60,000 bases of DNA from Symsagittifera roscoffensis (GCF_963678635.1 NW_026971149.1:312001-372000); one strand, 5' to 3'. Shown: positions 41,122 to 52,994, numbered from the stretch's first letter. Notes: generated by a model from the sequence alone, not told the origin. A program made the numbers and translations.

Positions 41122-41203
41122 GACAGGGTGGCCGAGTGGTTAAGGTGTTGGACTGCTAATCCATTGCGTTCTATGTTCGTGGGTTCAAATTTCATCACTG
41201 TTG
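41122..41203 (+). pseudogene. tRNA-Ser(GCT)-like pseudogene
   Basis: The anticodon arm reads TTGGA-CTGCTAA-TCCAT, with one pair lost. T arm (GGGTTCAAATTTCAT) and acceptor 3' strand (CACTGTT) are degraded. Near-identical to 45291. Confidence 0.7.
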
Positions 41204-41909
41204 GAAGTTCTAATAAAAATTCTTGAAGTTTAGATCTTTGTCAGGTATTTATGGACGAATAAAAAGATTTTATGTGAATTTTTTTGTAAGTATGAAAATT
41301 TTAGAGATATCAGCTTTACTAGAGACAACTAATTGAGGCATTTTTATGGAACATAACCGAAATCTGCTTCAAAAGCTTGAGCGTTTAAATCATTTAGTAT
41401 AGTGAACTACTTGCTAAAGCCAAACATTCCATGGGTGGAGGAATGACAACCAATTATTTTAAGAGAACAGCAATATGAGTTTTTGACCTAAATTTAGAAG
41501 TGCTACAGCTTCTGCAGATCAAAAAACGCGGAAAAAACCTATTTACATTAAAACATCCCTGATTTGAAAACAAACAAAAACGTTACATCGAGACAAGATT
41601 TGTGAATTTTTGTTCGACGGCCAATTTTAGCTCAAAATACTGCCCACCCAATCGTGCCCCCTTGAAATTGACTATCATCATGAATTAATATAAAATGATA
41701 AAAAAATAAAAAACCATTAATATAAATACTGCGATAAAAATAAAAAACCACCCGGAAAACTGTTCTGAAGTTACCAGCCCAAGTAGGAAACTAATTGGAG
41801 AAAACTCCGACAGGCTAAAAATAAAATGACTCTTGACTTAAAGTTTCAAACTGAACTGCTGAAAGGTTTCAATTAGAATAAGCTTATCTAAGGCACAACT
41901 CCTACATAC

Positions 41910-41990
41910 GAGAAGGTGGCCGAGTGTTTAGGGCGCTGGACTGCTAATCCAATACGGTCTATGTTCGTGGGTTCTAATCCCATTCTGGCG
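41910..41990 (+). pseudogene. tRNA-Ser(GCT)-like pseudogene (81 nt)
   Basis: The acceptor 5' strand GAGAAGG does not pair with the 3' strand, and one base is missing near the 3' end (CATTCTGGCG). Anticodon arm CTGGA-CTGCTAA-TCCAA. Confidence 0.7.
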
Positions 41991-42153
41991 GAAGTTTTAG
42001 GCAAAATTCTTGAAGTCTTGACCTTTTTTCAGGTATTTATGGACGAATGAAAAAGTTTTATTTGAATTTTTTTGTAAGTATGAAAAATTTAGAAGTTCAG
42101 CTTTAGTAGACAACTAATTGACGCACTTTTTACACAACATTTCCAAAATCTGC

Positions 42154-42223
42154 GGGTGATTAGGGCGTTGAACTGCTAATCCAATACATTCTACGTTCGT
42201 GGGTTCGAATCCCATTCCTGGCG
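42154..42223 (+). pseudogene. 5'-truncated tRNA-Ser relic
   Basis: Acceptor 5' strand and half of the D arm are missing. The spacer AAAATCTGCG joins directly to GGTGATTAGGGCG. Anticodon position GCT. Confidence 0.8.
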
Positions 42224-42453
42224 GAAGTTTTTGGCAAAACTCTTGAAGTTTTGATCTTTTTCGCGTATTTATGGACGTATAAAAATAGAAAATTACCCAG
42301 AAAACTGTTCTGAAGTTACCAGCCCAAGTAGGAAACTAATTCGAGAAACTCAGACATGGTAAAAACAAACTGACTGTTGACTTGAAATTTCAAACTGAAC
42401 TGCTGAAAGTTTTGAATTAGAATAAGCTTATCTAAGGCACAAGTCCAAGGTAC

Positions 42454-42535
42454 GACAGGGTGGCCGGGTGGTTAAGGCGTTGAACTGCTCATCCAATATG
42501 TTCTACATTCGTAGGTTCGAATCCCATCCCTGGCG
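42454..42535 (+). pseudogene. tRNA-Ser(GCT)-like, GGGTGG variant
   Basis: Member of a subfamily with GCCGGGTGG in the D arm, anticodon arm TTGAA-CTGCTCA-TCCAA (one A-C mismatch, A37 changed to C) and acceptor 3' strand CCCTGGC (one mismatch). Probably non-functional. Confidence 0.65.
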
Positions 42536-42790
42536 GAAGTTTTAGGCAAAATTCTTGAAGTTTTGATCTTTTTCAGGTATTTATGGACGAATGAAAAAGT
42601 TTTATTTGAATTTTTTTGTAAGTATGAAAAATTTAGAAGTTCAGCTTTAGTAGACAACTAATTGACGCACTTTTCACGGAACATATCCAAAACCTGCGTC
42701 AAAAGCTTGAGCGTTCAAATCATTTCAGAAAGTGAATTATTAGCTAAAACCAAACGTTCCATGGGCGGAGGAATGAAAACCAAAAATCTT

Positions 42791-44399
42791 GAAAAGAAGA
42801 GAAGGAGAAGAAACTTGATTCTCTTTGTGTGTTAAAACTTGAACCAATCAACCAAGTTTTGATTATTTAACTTGTTAAACTTTTTGTTTTGATCTAGTTT
42901 GGTCCGACCAAACTACAATGTTGCAATTGTTAAAATTGTTGATTTTAGTTATGACTATTTATGTATGTATATGAGGAACATAGGTGAGTATATTTACCTA
43001 TTTATTCACGACTGAAGTTTTTAACCTGTGTAAGACACAAATTCACTGTGTGGCGACATGGTAAGTTTCAGTAAACTTGCTCGAGAGGAGAAATAACTCA
43101 ATAACTTTCCTAGCCACATAGTTTCTCAGTTTTAATATTGAAAGGACCGCATAAATGACTGATTATACTTGGTGAGTGAAGTTAAGTTAATTTTAACGGG
43201 TGCGTGGCCGTGCCACGTCCCACTTTTTAATCACAAAGAGCGAAAGGAAGTCTTATGGCGAGATGACGTAAGTAGTCAGAAAAGAAATTTTAACTAGGAC
43301 ACTCCTCATGGTGCAAATTTTGTGAAAATGTTGAAAGGCAGTGAGATGTAGTATGATGCCATTTGTGAACACGTAGTGAGTTGAGGTGGAGTAGATAAAT
43401 TTCATTTTCTTATGCGATTTGTAAGATTGATTATAGAAAACTGGAGTACTACTTGACGATAACCCGGTGTTATGCGATCAATAGGGACATTGATGGAGAC
43501 TTGTCCGGGGAGTATGTGCCATTCTGCCAGACTGGCACAGCACAACCTTCCGGCGACATAAAAAAAGAACGACTAAAGGCCTTATTGAAGAAAAAGTATT
43601 GCGAAGGAGGATAGGAATATTCTAGAATTTTTATTTTTAAAATTTCGATCAGAAGAAGAATATTTCTCAGAAATACGGAAAACGGCCATTTTGACTGGAA
43701 AAGACGAAAAAAAGAGAACGACGACAAAAATCGCCGAAAACAGTCGCACGAGAGACGAGAAATACGAAGCCTCTTATTGTGGCAACAACACACGATAAGA
43801 ACCTTAGCTGTGAATATTAGTGGAGAAGGAGGCTTCAGTGGGGGAAGAAATATACCACGGAACCCTCCCGGGACGCAAATTGGAAGAGATAAGGGCGTTA
43901 TCTCAGGAATATTACGGGAGCGGAGGCTTGGTCCCCCAGAGACTGTTCTATGTGAAGGGACTGTATAAACTGACTGTATAGCTACTAGAATGGCATAGAT
44001 CTCTTAATTAACACCGTTATTGTTTGATATTTCAGAATATGAGTAGCTAGAAAGAGGAATGGGTCAATCCATCTCCAATGGATTTAATATAGAACTGTCA
44101 CACAAAAACATATTAAAATAGGTTATTCGAGCCGTGTTTTTAATGACAATCACGTAGTCTGAGGATCCGAGACTCAGCTATGTGGTTGTGTTCGCATATA
44201 AACGAAAGCTGATCAAAAGTCGTTTGACTGATGGCCTAAAAATGGTAACTTTTTACTTTGCCCTAGACAGACCAGAAAATCAACTGGCAAGGTCGAGACG
44301 GTGAAAAACGAGTAGGATTAAGGTAACTGACGCCTGCCAGTCGTCAATAGGTACTTTTTCTACGCTCCGTCGCTGTGTAGTATTTGGGCGAATGTTACA
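42791..44399 (+). mobile_element. Duplicated 3' end of the retrotransposon
   Basis: This is a second copy of the 3' untranslated region (from 38128), polypurine tract and LTR, without any other part of the element. It is followed by the same array flank as the 3' LTR. It therefore arose by tandem duplication of the locus, not by a new insertion. Confidence 0.85.
43515..44399 (+). repeat. Third LTR (885 bp), duplicate of the 3' LTR
   Basis: Same termini and preceding polypurine tract (43501-43512) as the 3' LTR. It retains the 13 bases with TATAAA that the 3' LTR lost and agrees with the 5' LTR at several positions where the 3' LTR differs. The 3' LTR may therefore have gathered its own changes after duplication. 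Confidence 0.9.
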
Positions 44400-44515
44400 A
44401 ATTCGAGAAAACTCAGACAGGGTAAAAATAAAATGATTGTTGACTTAAATTTTCAAACTGATCTGCTGAAGGGTTTCAACTAGTATAAGCTTAACTAAGC
44501 ACTGATTCTCGCTAC

Positions 44516-44597
44516 GACAGTGTGGTCGAGTGGTCAGGGCGTTGAAATAATAATCCAATACGTTCTACGTGCGTGGGTTCGAATCCAATCCCTGGCG
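44516..44597 (+). pseudogene. tRNA-Ser-like pseudogene
   Basis: Counterpart of 39848 but full length. The anticodon arm is destroyed (TTGAA-ATAATAA-TCCAA). Confidence 0.75.
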
Positions 44598-45290
44598 GAA
44601 GTTTTAGGCAAAATTTTTGAAGTTTTGATCTCTTTCAGGTACTTATGGACGAATAAAAAGTTTTATGTGAACTTTTTTGTAAGTATGAAAAATTTAGAAG
44701 TTCAGCTTGAGTAGCGACAACTAATTGACCCACTTTTTAATGAACATATCCAAAATCTGCGTCAATTGCTTGAGCGTTTAAATCATTTCAGAAAGTGAAT
44801 TATTTGCTAAAATCAAACGTTCCAAGGGCGGAGGAATGAAAACCAAATAACTTGAAATAACAGCCAAAAAATAAGTTTTTGACCTAAATTTAGAAGTGCA
44901 ACAGCTTCTGAAGATCGAAAAACGCGGGAAAAAAATCTATTTCTGTTAAAAAAAAACTTCCCTGATTCGATAAGACACAAAAATGTTACATCGAGACAAG
45001 ATTTTTGAATTTTGTTCGACGGCGAATTTTAGCTCAAAAGAGTGCTGACCCATTCTTGCTCCCATGGAAACTGATTATCATCATGAATTCACAAAAATGA
45101 TTAAAATAAAAGCGCCAAAAAAAAGAAAACTACCCAGAAAACTGTTCTGAAGTTACCAGCCCAAGTAGGAACCTAATTCGAGAAAACTCAGAGAGAGTAA
45201 AAATGAAATGAGTGTTGACTTAAATTTTCAAAATGAACTGCTGGAGGTTTTCACTTAGAATGAGCTTATCTAAGCACAAATCCTCCGTAC

Positions 45291-45372
45291 GACAGGGTGG
45301 CCGAGTGGTTAAGGTGTTGGACTGCTAATCCATTGCGTTCTATGTGCGTGGGTTCAAATTTCATCACTGTTG
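45291..45372 (+). pseudogene. tRNA-Ser(GCT)-like pseudogene
   Basis: Duplicate of 41122 with the same degraded T arm and acceptor 3' strand. Confidence 0.7.
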
Positions 45373-46080
45373 GAAGTTCTAATAAAAATTCTTGAAGTTT
45401 AGATCTTTGTCAGGTATTTATGGACGAATAAAAAGATTTTATGTGAATTTTTTTGTAAGTATGAAAATTTTAGAGATATCAGCTTTACTAGAGACAACTA
45501 ATTGAGGCATTTTTATGGAACATAACCAAAATCTGCTTCAAAAGCTTGAGCGTTTAAATCATTTAGTAAAGTGAACTACTTGCTAAAGCCAAACGTTCCA
45601 TGGGTGGAGGAATGACAACCAATTATTTTAAGAGAACAGCAAAATGAGTTTTTGACCTAAATTTAGAAGTGCTACAGCTTCTGCAGATCAAAAAACGCGG
45701 AAAAAAACCTATTTACATTAAAACATCCCTGATTTGAAAACAAACAAAAACGTTACATCGAGACAAGATTTGTAAATTTTTGTTCGACGGCCAATTTTAG
45801 CTCAAAATACTGCCCACCCAATCGTGCTCCCTTGAAATTGACTATCATCATGAATTAATATATATTGATAAAAAAATAAAAAAACCATTAATATAAATAC
45901 TGCGATAAAAATAAAAAACCACCCGGAAAACTGTTCTGAAGTTACCAGCCCAAGTAGGAAACCAATTGGAGAAAACTCCGACAGGCTAAAAATAAAATGA
46001 CTGTTGACTTAAAGTTTCAAACTGAACTGCTGAAAGGTTTCAATTAGAATAAGTTTATCTAAGGCACAAGTCCTACATAC

Positions 46081-46162
46081 GAGAAGGTGGCCGAGTGTTT
46101 AGGGCGCTGGACTGCTAATCCAATACGGTCTATGTTCGTGGGTTCGAAACCCATCCCTGGCG
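46081..46162 (+). pseudogene. tRNA-Ser(GCT)-like pseudogene
   Basis: Duplicate of 41910, full length here. The acceptor 5' strand GAGAAGG is mispaired. Confidence 0.7.
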
Positions 46163-46326
46163 GAAGTTTTAGGCAAAATTCTTGAAATCTTGACCTTTTT
46201 TCAGGTAATTATGGACGAAGAAAAAAGTTTTATGTGAATTTTTTGTAAGTATGAAAACTTTAGATGTTCAGCTTTAGAAGAGACAACTAATTGACGCACT
46301 TTTTACAGAACATTTCCAAAACCTGC

Positions 46327-46396
46327 GGGTGATTAGGGCGTTGAACTGCTAATCCAATACATTCTACGTTCGTGGGTTCGAATCCCATTCATGGCG
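46327..46396 (+). pseudogene. 5'-truncated tRNA-Ser relic
   Basis: Duplicate of 42154, with the same CTGCG/GGTG junction. Confidence 0.8.
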
Positions 46397-46628
46397 GAAG
46401 TTTTTGGCAAAACTCTTGAAGTTTTGATCTTTTTCGCGTATTTATTATGGACGTATAAAAATAGAAAATTACCCAGAAAACTGTTCTGAAGTTACCAGCC
46501 CAAGTAGGAAACTAATTCGAGAAACTCAGACATGGTAAAAAAAACTGACTGTTGACTTGAAATTTCAATCTGAACTGCTGAAAGTTTTCAATTAGAATAA
46601 GCTTATCTAAGGCACAAGTCCTAGGTAC

Positions 46629-46710
46629 TACAGGGTGGCCGGGTGGTTAAGGCGTTGAACTGCTCATCCAATACGTTCTACGTTCGTGGGTTCGAATCCC
46701 ATCCCTGGCG
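46629..46710 (+). pseudogene. tRNA-Ser(GCT)-like, GGGTGG variant
   Basis: Duplicate of 42454, with the first acceptor base changed to T. Confidence 0.65.
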
Positions 46711-47331
46711 GACGTAATCTTGAAGATTTGATCTCTTTCAGGTACTTATGGACTAAAAATGTCTTAGTAAAAACTGACGCACTTTTTACGGAACATATCT
46801 AAAATCTGCGTCAATTGCTTGAGCGTTTAAATCATTTCGAAAAGTGAACTACTTGCTAAAACAAAACGTTTCGTGGGCAGATGAATGACACCCAATTAAT
46901 TTGAGAGGGCAGCAAAAAATGAATTTTGACTCAAAACTAGAAGTGCAACAGCTTCTGAAGATCAAAAAACGCGGAAAAAACCTATTTACATGAAAACTTC
47001 CCTGATTCGATAAGAAACAAAAACGTTACATCGAGACAAGGTTTGTCAAATTTTGTTCGACGGCCAATTTTAGCCCAAAAGAGTGCTAGCCCGTTCTTGC
47101 TTTCATGGAAACTGATTATCATCATGAATTAACAAAAAATGATTAAAAGAAGTGCGCCAAAAATAAAAAACTACCCAGAAAACTGTTCTGAAGTTACCAG
47201 CTCAAGTAGGAAATTAATTCGAGAGAACTCAGGGAGGGTAAAAATAAAATGACTGTTGACCTAAATTTACAAACTGAACTGCTGAAAGGTTTCAACTAGA
47301 TTAAGCTTATCTAAGCACACTTCCTCCCTAG

Positions 47332-47413
47332 GACAGCGTGGCCGAGTGGTTAAGGTGTTTGACTGCCAAGAAAATACCTTCTACGTGCGTGGGTTCGAAT
47401 CCCATCCCTGTCG
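47332..47413 (+). pseudogene. tRNA-Ser-like pseudogene
   Basis: The anticodon arm TTTGA-CTGCCAA-GAAAA is unpaired and the anticodon position reads GCC. T arm and acceptor 3' strand are intact. Confidence 0.7.
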
Positions 47414-48092
47414 GAAGCTAAAGGCAAAACTCTTGAAGTTTTGATTTCTTTCAGGTACTTACGGACAATTGTGAACTTTTTTTGTAAGTATGAAAAATTT
47501 AGAAGTTCGGCTTTAATAGAGACAACTAATTGACGCACTTTTCACGGAACGTATCCACAATCTGCGTCAAAAGCTTGAGTGTTTAAATCATTTCAGAAGG
47601 TAAATTGTTTGCTAAAACCAAACGCTCTATGGGCAGAGGAATGAAAACCAAAAAATTTAAGAGAACAAGCAAAAAAATGAGTTTCTGACTAAACTTTAGA
47701 AGTGCAACAGCTTCTGAAGATCAAAAAACGCGGAAAAAAACCTATTTACATAAAAAAATCCCTAATTTGAAAACAAACAAAAACGTTACATCGAGACAAG
47801 ATTTGTCAAATTTTGTTCGACGGCCAATTTTAGCTCAAAAGAGTGGTAACCCGTTCTTGCTTTCATGGAAACTGATTATCATCATGAATTAACAAAAAAT
47901 GATTAAAAGAAGTGCGCCAATTAAAAAAAAACTACCCAGAAAACTGTTCTGAAGTTACCAGCCCAAGTAGGAAATTAATTCAAGAATACTCAGAGAGGGT
48001 AAAAATAAAATGACTGTTGACTTAAATTTACAAACTGAACTGCTGAAAGGTTTCAATTAGAATAAGTTTATCTAAGCACACATTCTCCATAC

Positions 48093-48174
48093 GATAGGGT
48101 GGCCGAGTGGTTAAGGCGTTGGACTGCTAATCCAATACGTTCTACGTGCGTGGGTTCGAATCCCATCCCTGTCG
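48093..48174 (+). tRNA. tRNA-Ser (anticodon GCT)
   Basis: A full 82-nt type II tRNA. Acceptor GATAGGG pairs with CCCTGTC (one T-G pair), discriminator G, anticodon arm TTGGA-CTGCTAA-TCCAA, variable arm with an ACG/CGT stem, T arm GTGGG-TTCGAAT-CCCAT. It decodes AGC/AGU serine codons. T runs (TTTT, then TTTTT) within about 45 bases downstream could end Pol III transcription. Confidence 0.9.
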
Positions 48175-48336
48175 GAAGCTAAAGGCAAAACTCTTGAAGT
48201 TTTGATCTTTTTCAGGTATTTTTGGACGAAAAAAAAGTTTTATGTGAATTTTTTGTAAGTATGAAAAATTTAGAAGTTCAGCTTTAGAAGAGACAACTAA
48301 TTGACGCACTTTTTACAGAACATTTCCAAAATCTGC

Positions 48337-48406
48337 GGGTGGTTAGGGCGTTGAACTGCTAATCCAATACATTCTACGTCCGTGGGTTCGAACCCCATCC
48401 TTGGCG
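48337..48406 (+). pseudogene. 5'-truncated tRNA-Ser relic
   Basis: The junction CTGCG/GGTGGTTAGGGCG removes the acceptor 5' strand. Anticodon position GCT. Confidence 0.8.
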
Positions 48407-48636
48407 GAAGTTTTAGGCAAAACTCTTGAAGTTTTGATCTTTTTCACGTATTTATGGACGTATAAAAATAGAAAATTAACCAGAAAACTGTTCTGAAGTT
48501 ACCAGCAAAGTAGGAAACTAAGTCGAGAAAACTTTGACATGGTAAAAACAAAATGACTGTTGACTTGAAATTTCAAACTGAACTGCTGAAAGTTTTCAAT
48601 TAGAATAAGCTTATCTGAGGCACAAGTCCTAGGTAC

Positions 48637-48718
48637 GACAAGGTGGCCGGGTAGTTAAGGTGTTGAACTGCTCATCCAATACATTCTACGTTCGTGGGTG
48701 CGAATCCCAGCCTTGGCG
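48637..48718 (+). pseudogene. tRNA-Ser(GCT)-like, GGGT variant
   Basis: GGGTAGTT D arm, TTGAA-CTGCTCA-TCCAA anticodon arm, T loop altered (GTGCGAAT). Its duplicate lies at 51597. Confidence 0.65.
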
Positions 48719-49405
48719 GAAGTTTTAGGCAAAATTCTTGAAGTTTTGATCTTTTTCAGGTATTCATGGACGAATAAAAAAGTTTTATTTGAATTTTTTT
48801 GTAAGTATGAAAAATTTAGAAGTTTAGCTTTAGTAGAGACAACTAATTGACGCACTTTTACGGAATAGATCCAAAACCTGCGTCAAAAGCTTGAGCGTTC
48901 AAATCATTTCAGAAAGTGAATTATTAGCTAAAACCAAACGTTCCATGGGCGGAGGAATGAAAACCAAAAAACTTAAGAGAACAGCAAAAAAATGAGTTTT
49001 GACCTAACTTTAGAAGTGCAACAGCTTCTGAAGATCAAAAAACGCGGAAAAAATCTATTTACATGAAAACTTTCCTGATTCGATAAGAAACAAAAACGTA
49101 ACACCGAGACAAGATTTGTCAAATTTTGTTCGACGGCCAATTTTAGCTCAAAAGAGTGCTAACCCGTTCTTGCTCTCATGGAAACTGATTATCATCATGA
49201 ATTAACAAAAAATGATTAAAAGAAGTGCGCCAAAAATAAAAAAACTACCCAGAAAACTGTTCTGAAGTTACCAGCCCAAGTAGGAAATAAATTCGAGAAA
49301 ACTCAGAGAGGGTAAAAATAAAATGACTGTTGACTTAAACTTACAAATTGAACTGCTGAAATGTTTCAATTAGAATAAGTTTATCTAAGCACACATTCTC
49401 CATAC

Positions 49406-49487
49406 GACAGGGTGGCCGAGTGGTAAAGGCGTTGGACTGCTAATCCAATACGTTCTACATGGTTCGATTCGAATCCCATTCCTGTCG
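49406..49487 (+). pseudogene. tRNA-Ser(GCT) with disrupted T arm
   Basis: Acceptor and anticodon arms are intact, but the variable/T region (ACATGGTTCGATTCGAATC) no longer forms the T stem. Exact counterpart at 52366. Confidence 0.65.
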
Positions 49488-49649
49488 GAAGCTAAAGGCA
49501 AAACTCTTGAAGTTTTGATCTTTTTCAGGTATTTTTGGACGAAAAAAAAATTTTATGTGAATTTTTTGTAAGTATGAAAAATTTGAAAGTTCAGCTTTAG
49601 AAGAGACAACTAATTGACGCACTTTTTACAGAACATTTCCAAAATCTGC

Positions 49650-49719
49650 GGGTGGTTAGGACGTTGAACTACTACTCCAATACTTTCTACGTTCGTGGGT
49701 TCGAATCCCATCCCTGGCG
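49650..49719 (+). pseudogene. 5'-truncated tRNA-Ser relic
   Basis: Same junction as the other relics. The anticodon loop is changed to CTACTAC, so the anticodon position reads ACT, with the stem disrupted. Confidence 0.8.
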
Positions 49720-49950
49720 GAAGTTTTAGGCAAAACTCTTGAAGTTTTGATCTTTTTCACGTATTTATGGACGTATAAAAACAGAAAATTACCCAGAAAA
49801 CTGTTCTGAAGTTACCAGCCCAAGTAGGAAACTAATTCGAGAAAACTCAGACATGGTAAAAACAAAACGACTGTTGACTTGAAATTTCAAACTGAACTAA
49901 TGAAAGTTTTCAATTAGAATAAGCTTATCTAAGGCACAAGTCCTAGGTAC

Positions 49951-50032
49951 GACAGGGTGGCCGGGTGGTTAAGGCGTTGAAATGCTCATCCAATACGTTC
50001 TACGTTCGTGGGTTCGAATCCCATCCCTGGCG
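49951..50032 (+). pseudogene. tRNA-Ser-like, GGGTGG variant
   Basis: Anticodon arm TTGAA-ATGCTCA-TCCAA, acceptor 3' strand CCCTGGC. Duplicate at 52913. Confidence 0.65.
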
Positions 50033-50721
50033 GAAGTTTTAGGCAAAATTCTTGAAGTTTTGATCTTTTTCAGGTATTTATGGACGAATAAAAAAGTTTT
50101 ATTTCAATTTTTTTGTAAGTATGAAAAATTTAGAAGTTCAGCTTTAGTAGAGACAACTAATTGACGCACTTTTTACGGAACATATCCAAAACCTGCGTCA
50201 AAAGCTTGAGCGTTCAAATCATTTCAGAAGGTGAATTATTAGCTAAAACCAAACGTTCCATGGGCGGAGGACTGAAAACCAAAAAATTTAAGAGAACAGC
50301 AAAAAAATGAGTTTTGACCTAACTTTAGAAGTGCAACAGCTTCTGAAGATCAAAAAACGCGGAAAAAACCAATTTACATGAAAACTTCCCTGATTCGATA
50401 AGAAACAAAAACGTTATATCGAGACAAGATTTGTCAATATTTGTTCGACGGCCAATTTTAGCTCAAAAGAGTGCTAACCCGTTCTTGCTCTCATGGAAAC
50501 TGATTATCATCATGAATTAACAAAAAATGATTAAAAGAAGTGCGCCAAAAATACAAAAAACTACCCAGAAATGTGTTCTGAAGTTACCAGCTCAAGTAGG
50601 AAATTATTTCGAGAAAACTCAGAGAGGGTAAAAAGAAAATGACTGTTGACTTAAATTTACAAACTGAACTGCTGAAAGGTTTCAAATATAATAAGTTTAT
50701 CTAAGCACTCATACTCCATAC

Positions 50722-50803
50722 GACAGGGTGGCGGAGTGGTTAAGGCGTTGGACTGCTAATCCAATACGTTCTACGCGCGTGGGTTCGAATCCCATCCCTG
50801 TCG
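50722..50803 (+). tRNA. tRNA-Ser (anticodon GCT), D-stem variant
   Basis: Consensus except GCGGAG instead of GCCGAG in the D stem and A box, and C in the variable arm. The D-stem change could reduce transcription or folding. Its counterpart at 53684 has the consensus sequence. Confidence 0.7.
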
Positions 50804-51050
50804 GAAGCTAAAGGCAAAACTCTTGAAGTTTTGATTTCTTTCAGGTACTTACGGACGAAGGTGAACTTTTTTGTATAAAAATAGAAAATTAACCAGAAAA
50901 CTGTTCTGAAGTTACCAGGCCAAGTAGGAAACCAATTCGAGAAAACTCAGACATGGTAAAAACAAAATGACTGTTGAGTTGAAATTTCAAACTGAACTGC
51001 TGAAAGTTTTCAATTAGAATAAGCTTATCTAAGGCACAAGTCCTAGGTAC

Positions 51051-51132
51051 GACAGGGTGGCCGCGTGGTTAAAGCGTTGAACTGCTCATCCAATACGTTC
51101 TACGTTCGTGGGTGCGAATCCCATCCTTGGCG
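51051..51132 (+). pseudogene. tRNA-Ser(GCT)-like, GCGTGG variant
   Basis: D arm CCGCGTGG, anticodon arm TTGAA-CTGCTCA-TCCAA and an altered T loop. Counterpart at 54013. Confidence 0.65.
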
Positions 51133-51295
51133 GAAGTTTTAGGCAAAATTCTTGAAGTTTTAATCTTTTTCAGGTATTTATGGACGAATAAAAAAGTTTT
51201 ATTTGAATTTTTTTGTAAGTATGAAAAATTTAGAAGTTCAGCTTTAGTAGAGACAACTAATTGACGCACTTTTACGGAATAGATCCAAAACCTGC

Positions 51296-51365
51296 GGGTG
51301 GTTAGGGCGTTGAACTGCTAATCCAATACATTCTACGTCCGTGGGTTCGAACCCCAACCCTGGCG
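51296..51365 (+). pseudogene. 5'-truncated tRNA-Ser relic
   Basis: CTGCG/GGTGGTTAGGGCG junction, T arm CCCCAACCC altered. It marks the join of the two 2.96-kb higher-order copies. Confidence 0.8.
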
Positions 51366-51596
51366 GAAGTTTTAGGCAAAACTCTTGAAGTTTTGATCTT
51401 TTTCACGTATTTATGGACGTATAAAAATAGAAAATTAACCAGAAAACTGTTCTGAAGTTACCAGCCCAAGTAGGAAACTAAGTCGAGAAAACTTTGACAT
51501 GGTAAAAACAAAATGACTGTTGACTTGAAATTTCAAACTGAACTGCTGAAAGTTTTCAATTAGAATAAGCTTATCTGAGGCACAAGTCCTAGGTAC

Positions 51597-51678
51597 GACA
51601 GGGTGGCCGGGTAGTTAAGGCGTTGAACTGCTCATCCAATACGTTCTACGTTCGTGGGTGCGAATCCCATCCTTGGCG
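51597..51678 (+). pseudogene. tRNA-Ser(GCT)-like, GGGT variant
   Basis: 2960 bases after its counterpart at 48637, with the same D-arm and T-loop changes. Confidence 0.65.
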
Positions 51679-52365
51679 GAAGTTTTAGGCAAAATTCTTG
51701 AAGTTTTGATCTTTTTCAGGTATTTATGGACGAATAAAAAAGTTTTATTTGAAATTTTTTGTAAGTATGAAAAATTTAGAAGTTCAGCTTTAGTAGAGAC
51801 AACTAATTGACGCACTTTTACGGAATAGATCCAAAACCTGCGTCAAAAGCTTGAGCGTTCAAATCATTTCAGAAAGTGAATTATTAGCTAAAACCAAACG
51901 TTCCATGGGCGGAGGAATGAAAACCAAAAAACTTAAGAGAACAGCAAAAAAATGAGTTTTGACCTAACTTTAGAAGTGCAACAGCTTCTGAAGATCAAAA
52001 AACGCGGAAAAAATCTATTTACATGAAAACTTTCCTGATTCGATAAGAAACAAAAACGTAACACCGAGACAAGATTTGTCAAATTTTGTTCGACGGCCAA
52101 TTTTAGCTCAAAAGAGTGCTAACCCGTTCTTGCTCTCATGGAAACTGATTATCATCATGAATTAACAAAAAATGATTAAAAGAAGTGCGCCAAAAATAAA
52201 AAAACTACCCAGAAAACTGTTCTGAAGTTACCAGCCCAAGTAGGAAATAAATTCGAGAAAACTCAGAGAGGGTAAAAATAAAATGACTGTTGACTTAAAC
52301 TTACAAATTGAACTGCTGAAATGTTTCAATTAGAATAAGTTTATCTAAGCACACATTCTCCATAC

Positions 52366-52447
52366 GACAGGGTGGCCGAGTGGTAAAGGCGTTGGACTGC
52401 TAATCCAATACGTTCTACATGGTTCGATTCGAATCCCATTCCTGTCG
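52366..52447 (+). pseudogene. tRNA-Ser(GCT) with disrupted T arm
   Basis: 2960 bases after the identical copy at 49406. Confidence 0.65.
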
Positions 52448-52610
52448 GAAGCTAAAGGCAAAACTCTTGAAGTTTTGATCTTTTTCAGGTATTTTTGGAC
52501 GAAAAAAAAAGTTCTATGTGAATTTTTTGTAAGTATGAAAAATTTGAAAGTTCAGCTTTAGAAGAGACAACTAATTGACGCACTTTTTACAGAACATTTC
52601 CAAAATCTGC

Positions 52611-52680
52611 GGGTGGTTAGGGCGTTGAACTACTACTCCAATACTTTCTACGTTCGTGGGTTCGAATCCCATCCCTGGCG
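52611..52680 (+). pseudogene. 5'-truncated tRNA-Ser relic
   Basis: Counterpart of 49650 with the same CTACTAC loop. Confidence 0.8.
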
Positions 52681-52912
52681 GAAGTTTTAGATAAAAACTC
52701 TTGAAGTTTTGATCTTTTTCACGTATTTATGGACGTATAAAAATAGAAAATTACCCAGAAAACTGTTCTGAAGTTACCAGCCCAAGTAGGAAACTAATTC
52801 GAGAAAACTCAGACATGGTAAAAACAAAACGACTGTTGAGTTGAAATTTCAAACTGAACTGCTGAAAGTTTTCAATTAGAATAAGCTTATCTAAGGCACA
52901 AGTCCTAGGTAC

Positions 52913-52994
52913 GACAGGGTGGCCGGGTGGTTAAGGCGTTGAAATGCTCATCCAATACGTTCTACGTTCGTGGGTTCGAATCCCATCCCTGGCG
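52913..52994 (+). pseudogene. tRNA-Ser-like, GGGTGG variant
   Basis: Counterpart of 49951, with the same ATGCTCA loop. Confidence 0.65.

Noticed and set aside
43515-44399. Independent second retrotransposon insertion or solo LTR
   Set aside because: The LTR is preceded by 3' UTR and polypurine tract, and its right flank equals that of the 3' LTR, so it is a segmental duplication.
48180-48275. SL RNA or U-snRNA gene in the array spacer
   Set aside because: The GTAAGTATG donor-like word suggested a spliced-leader gene, but no leader-like exon, Sm site or snRNA-like fold could be supported.
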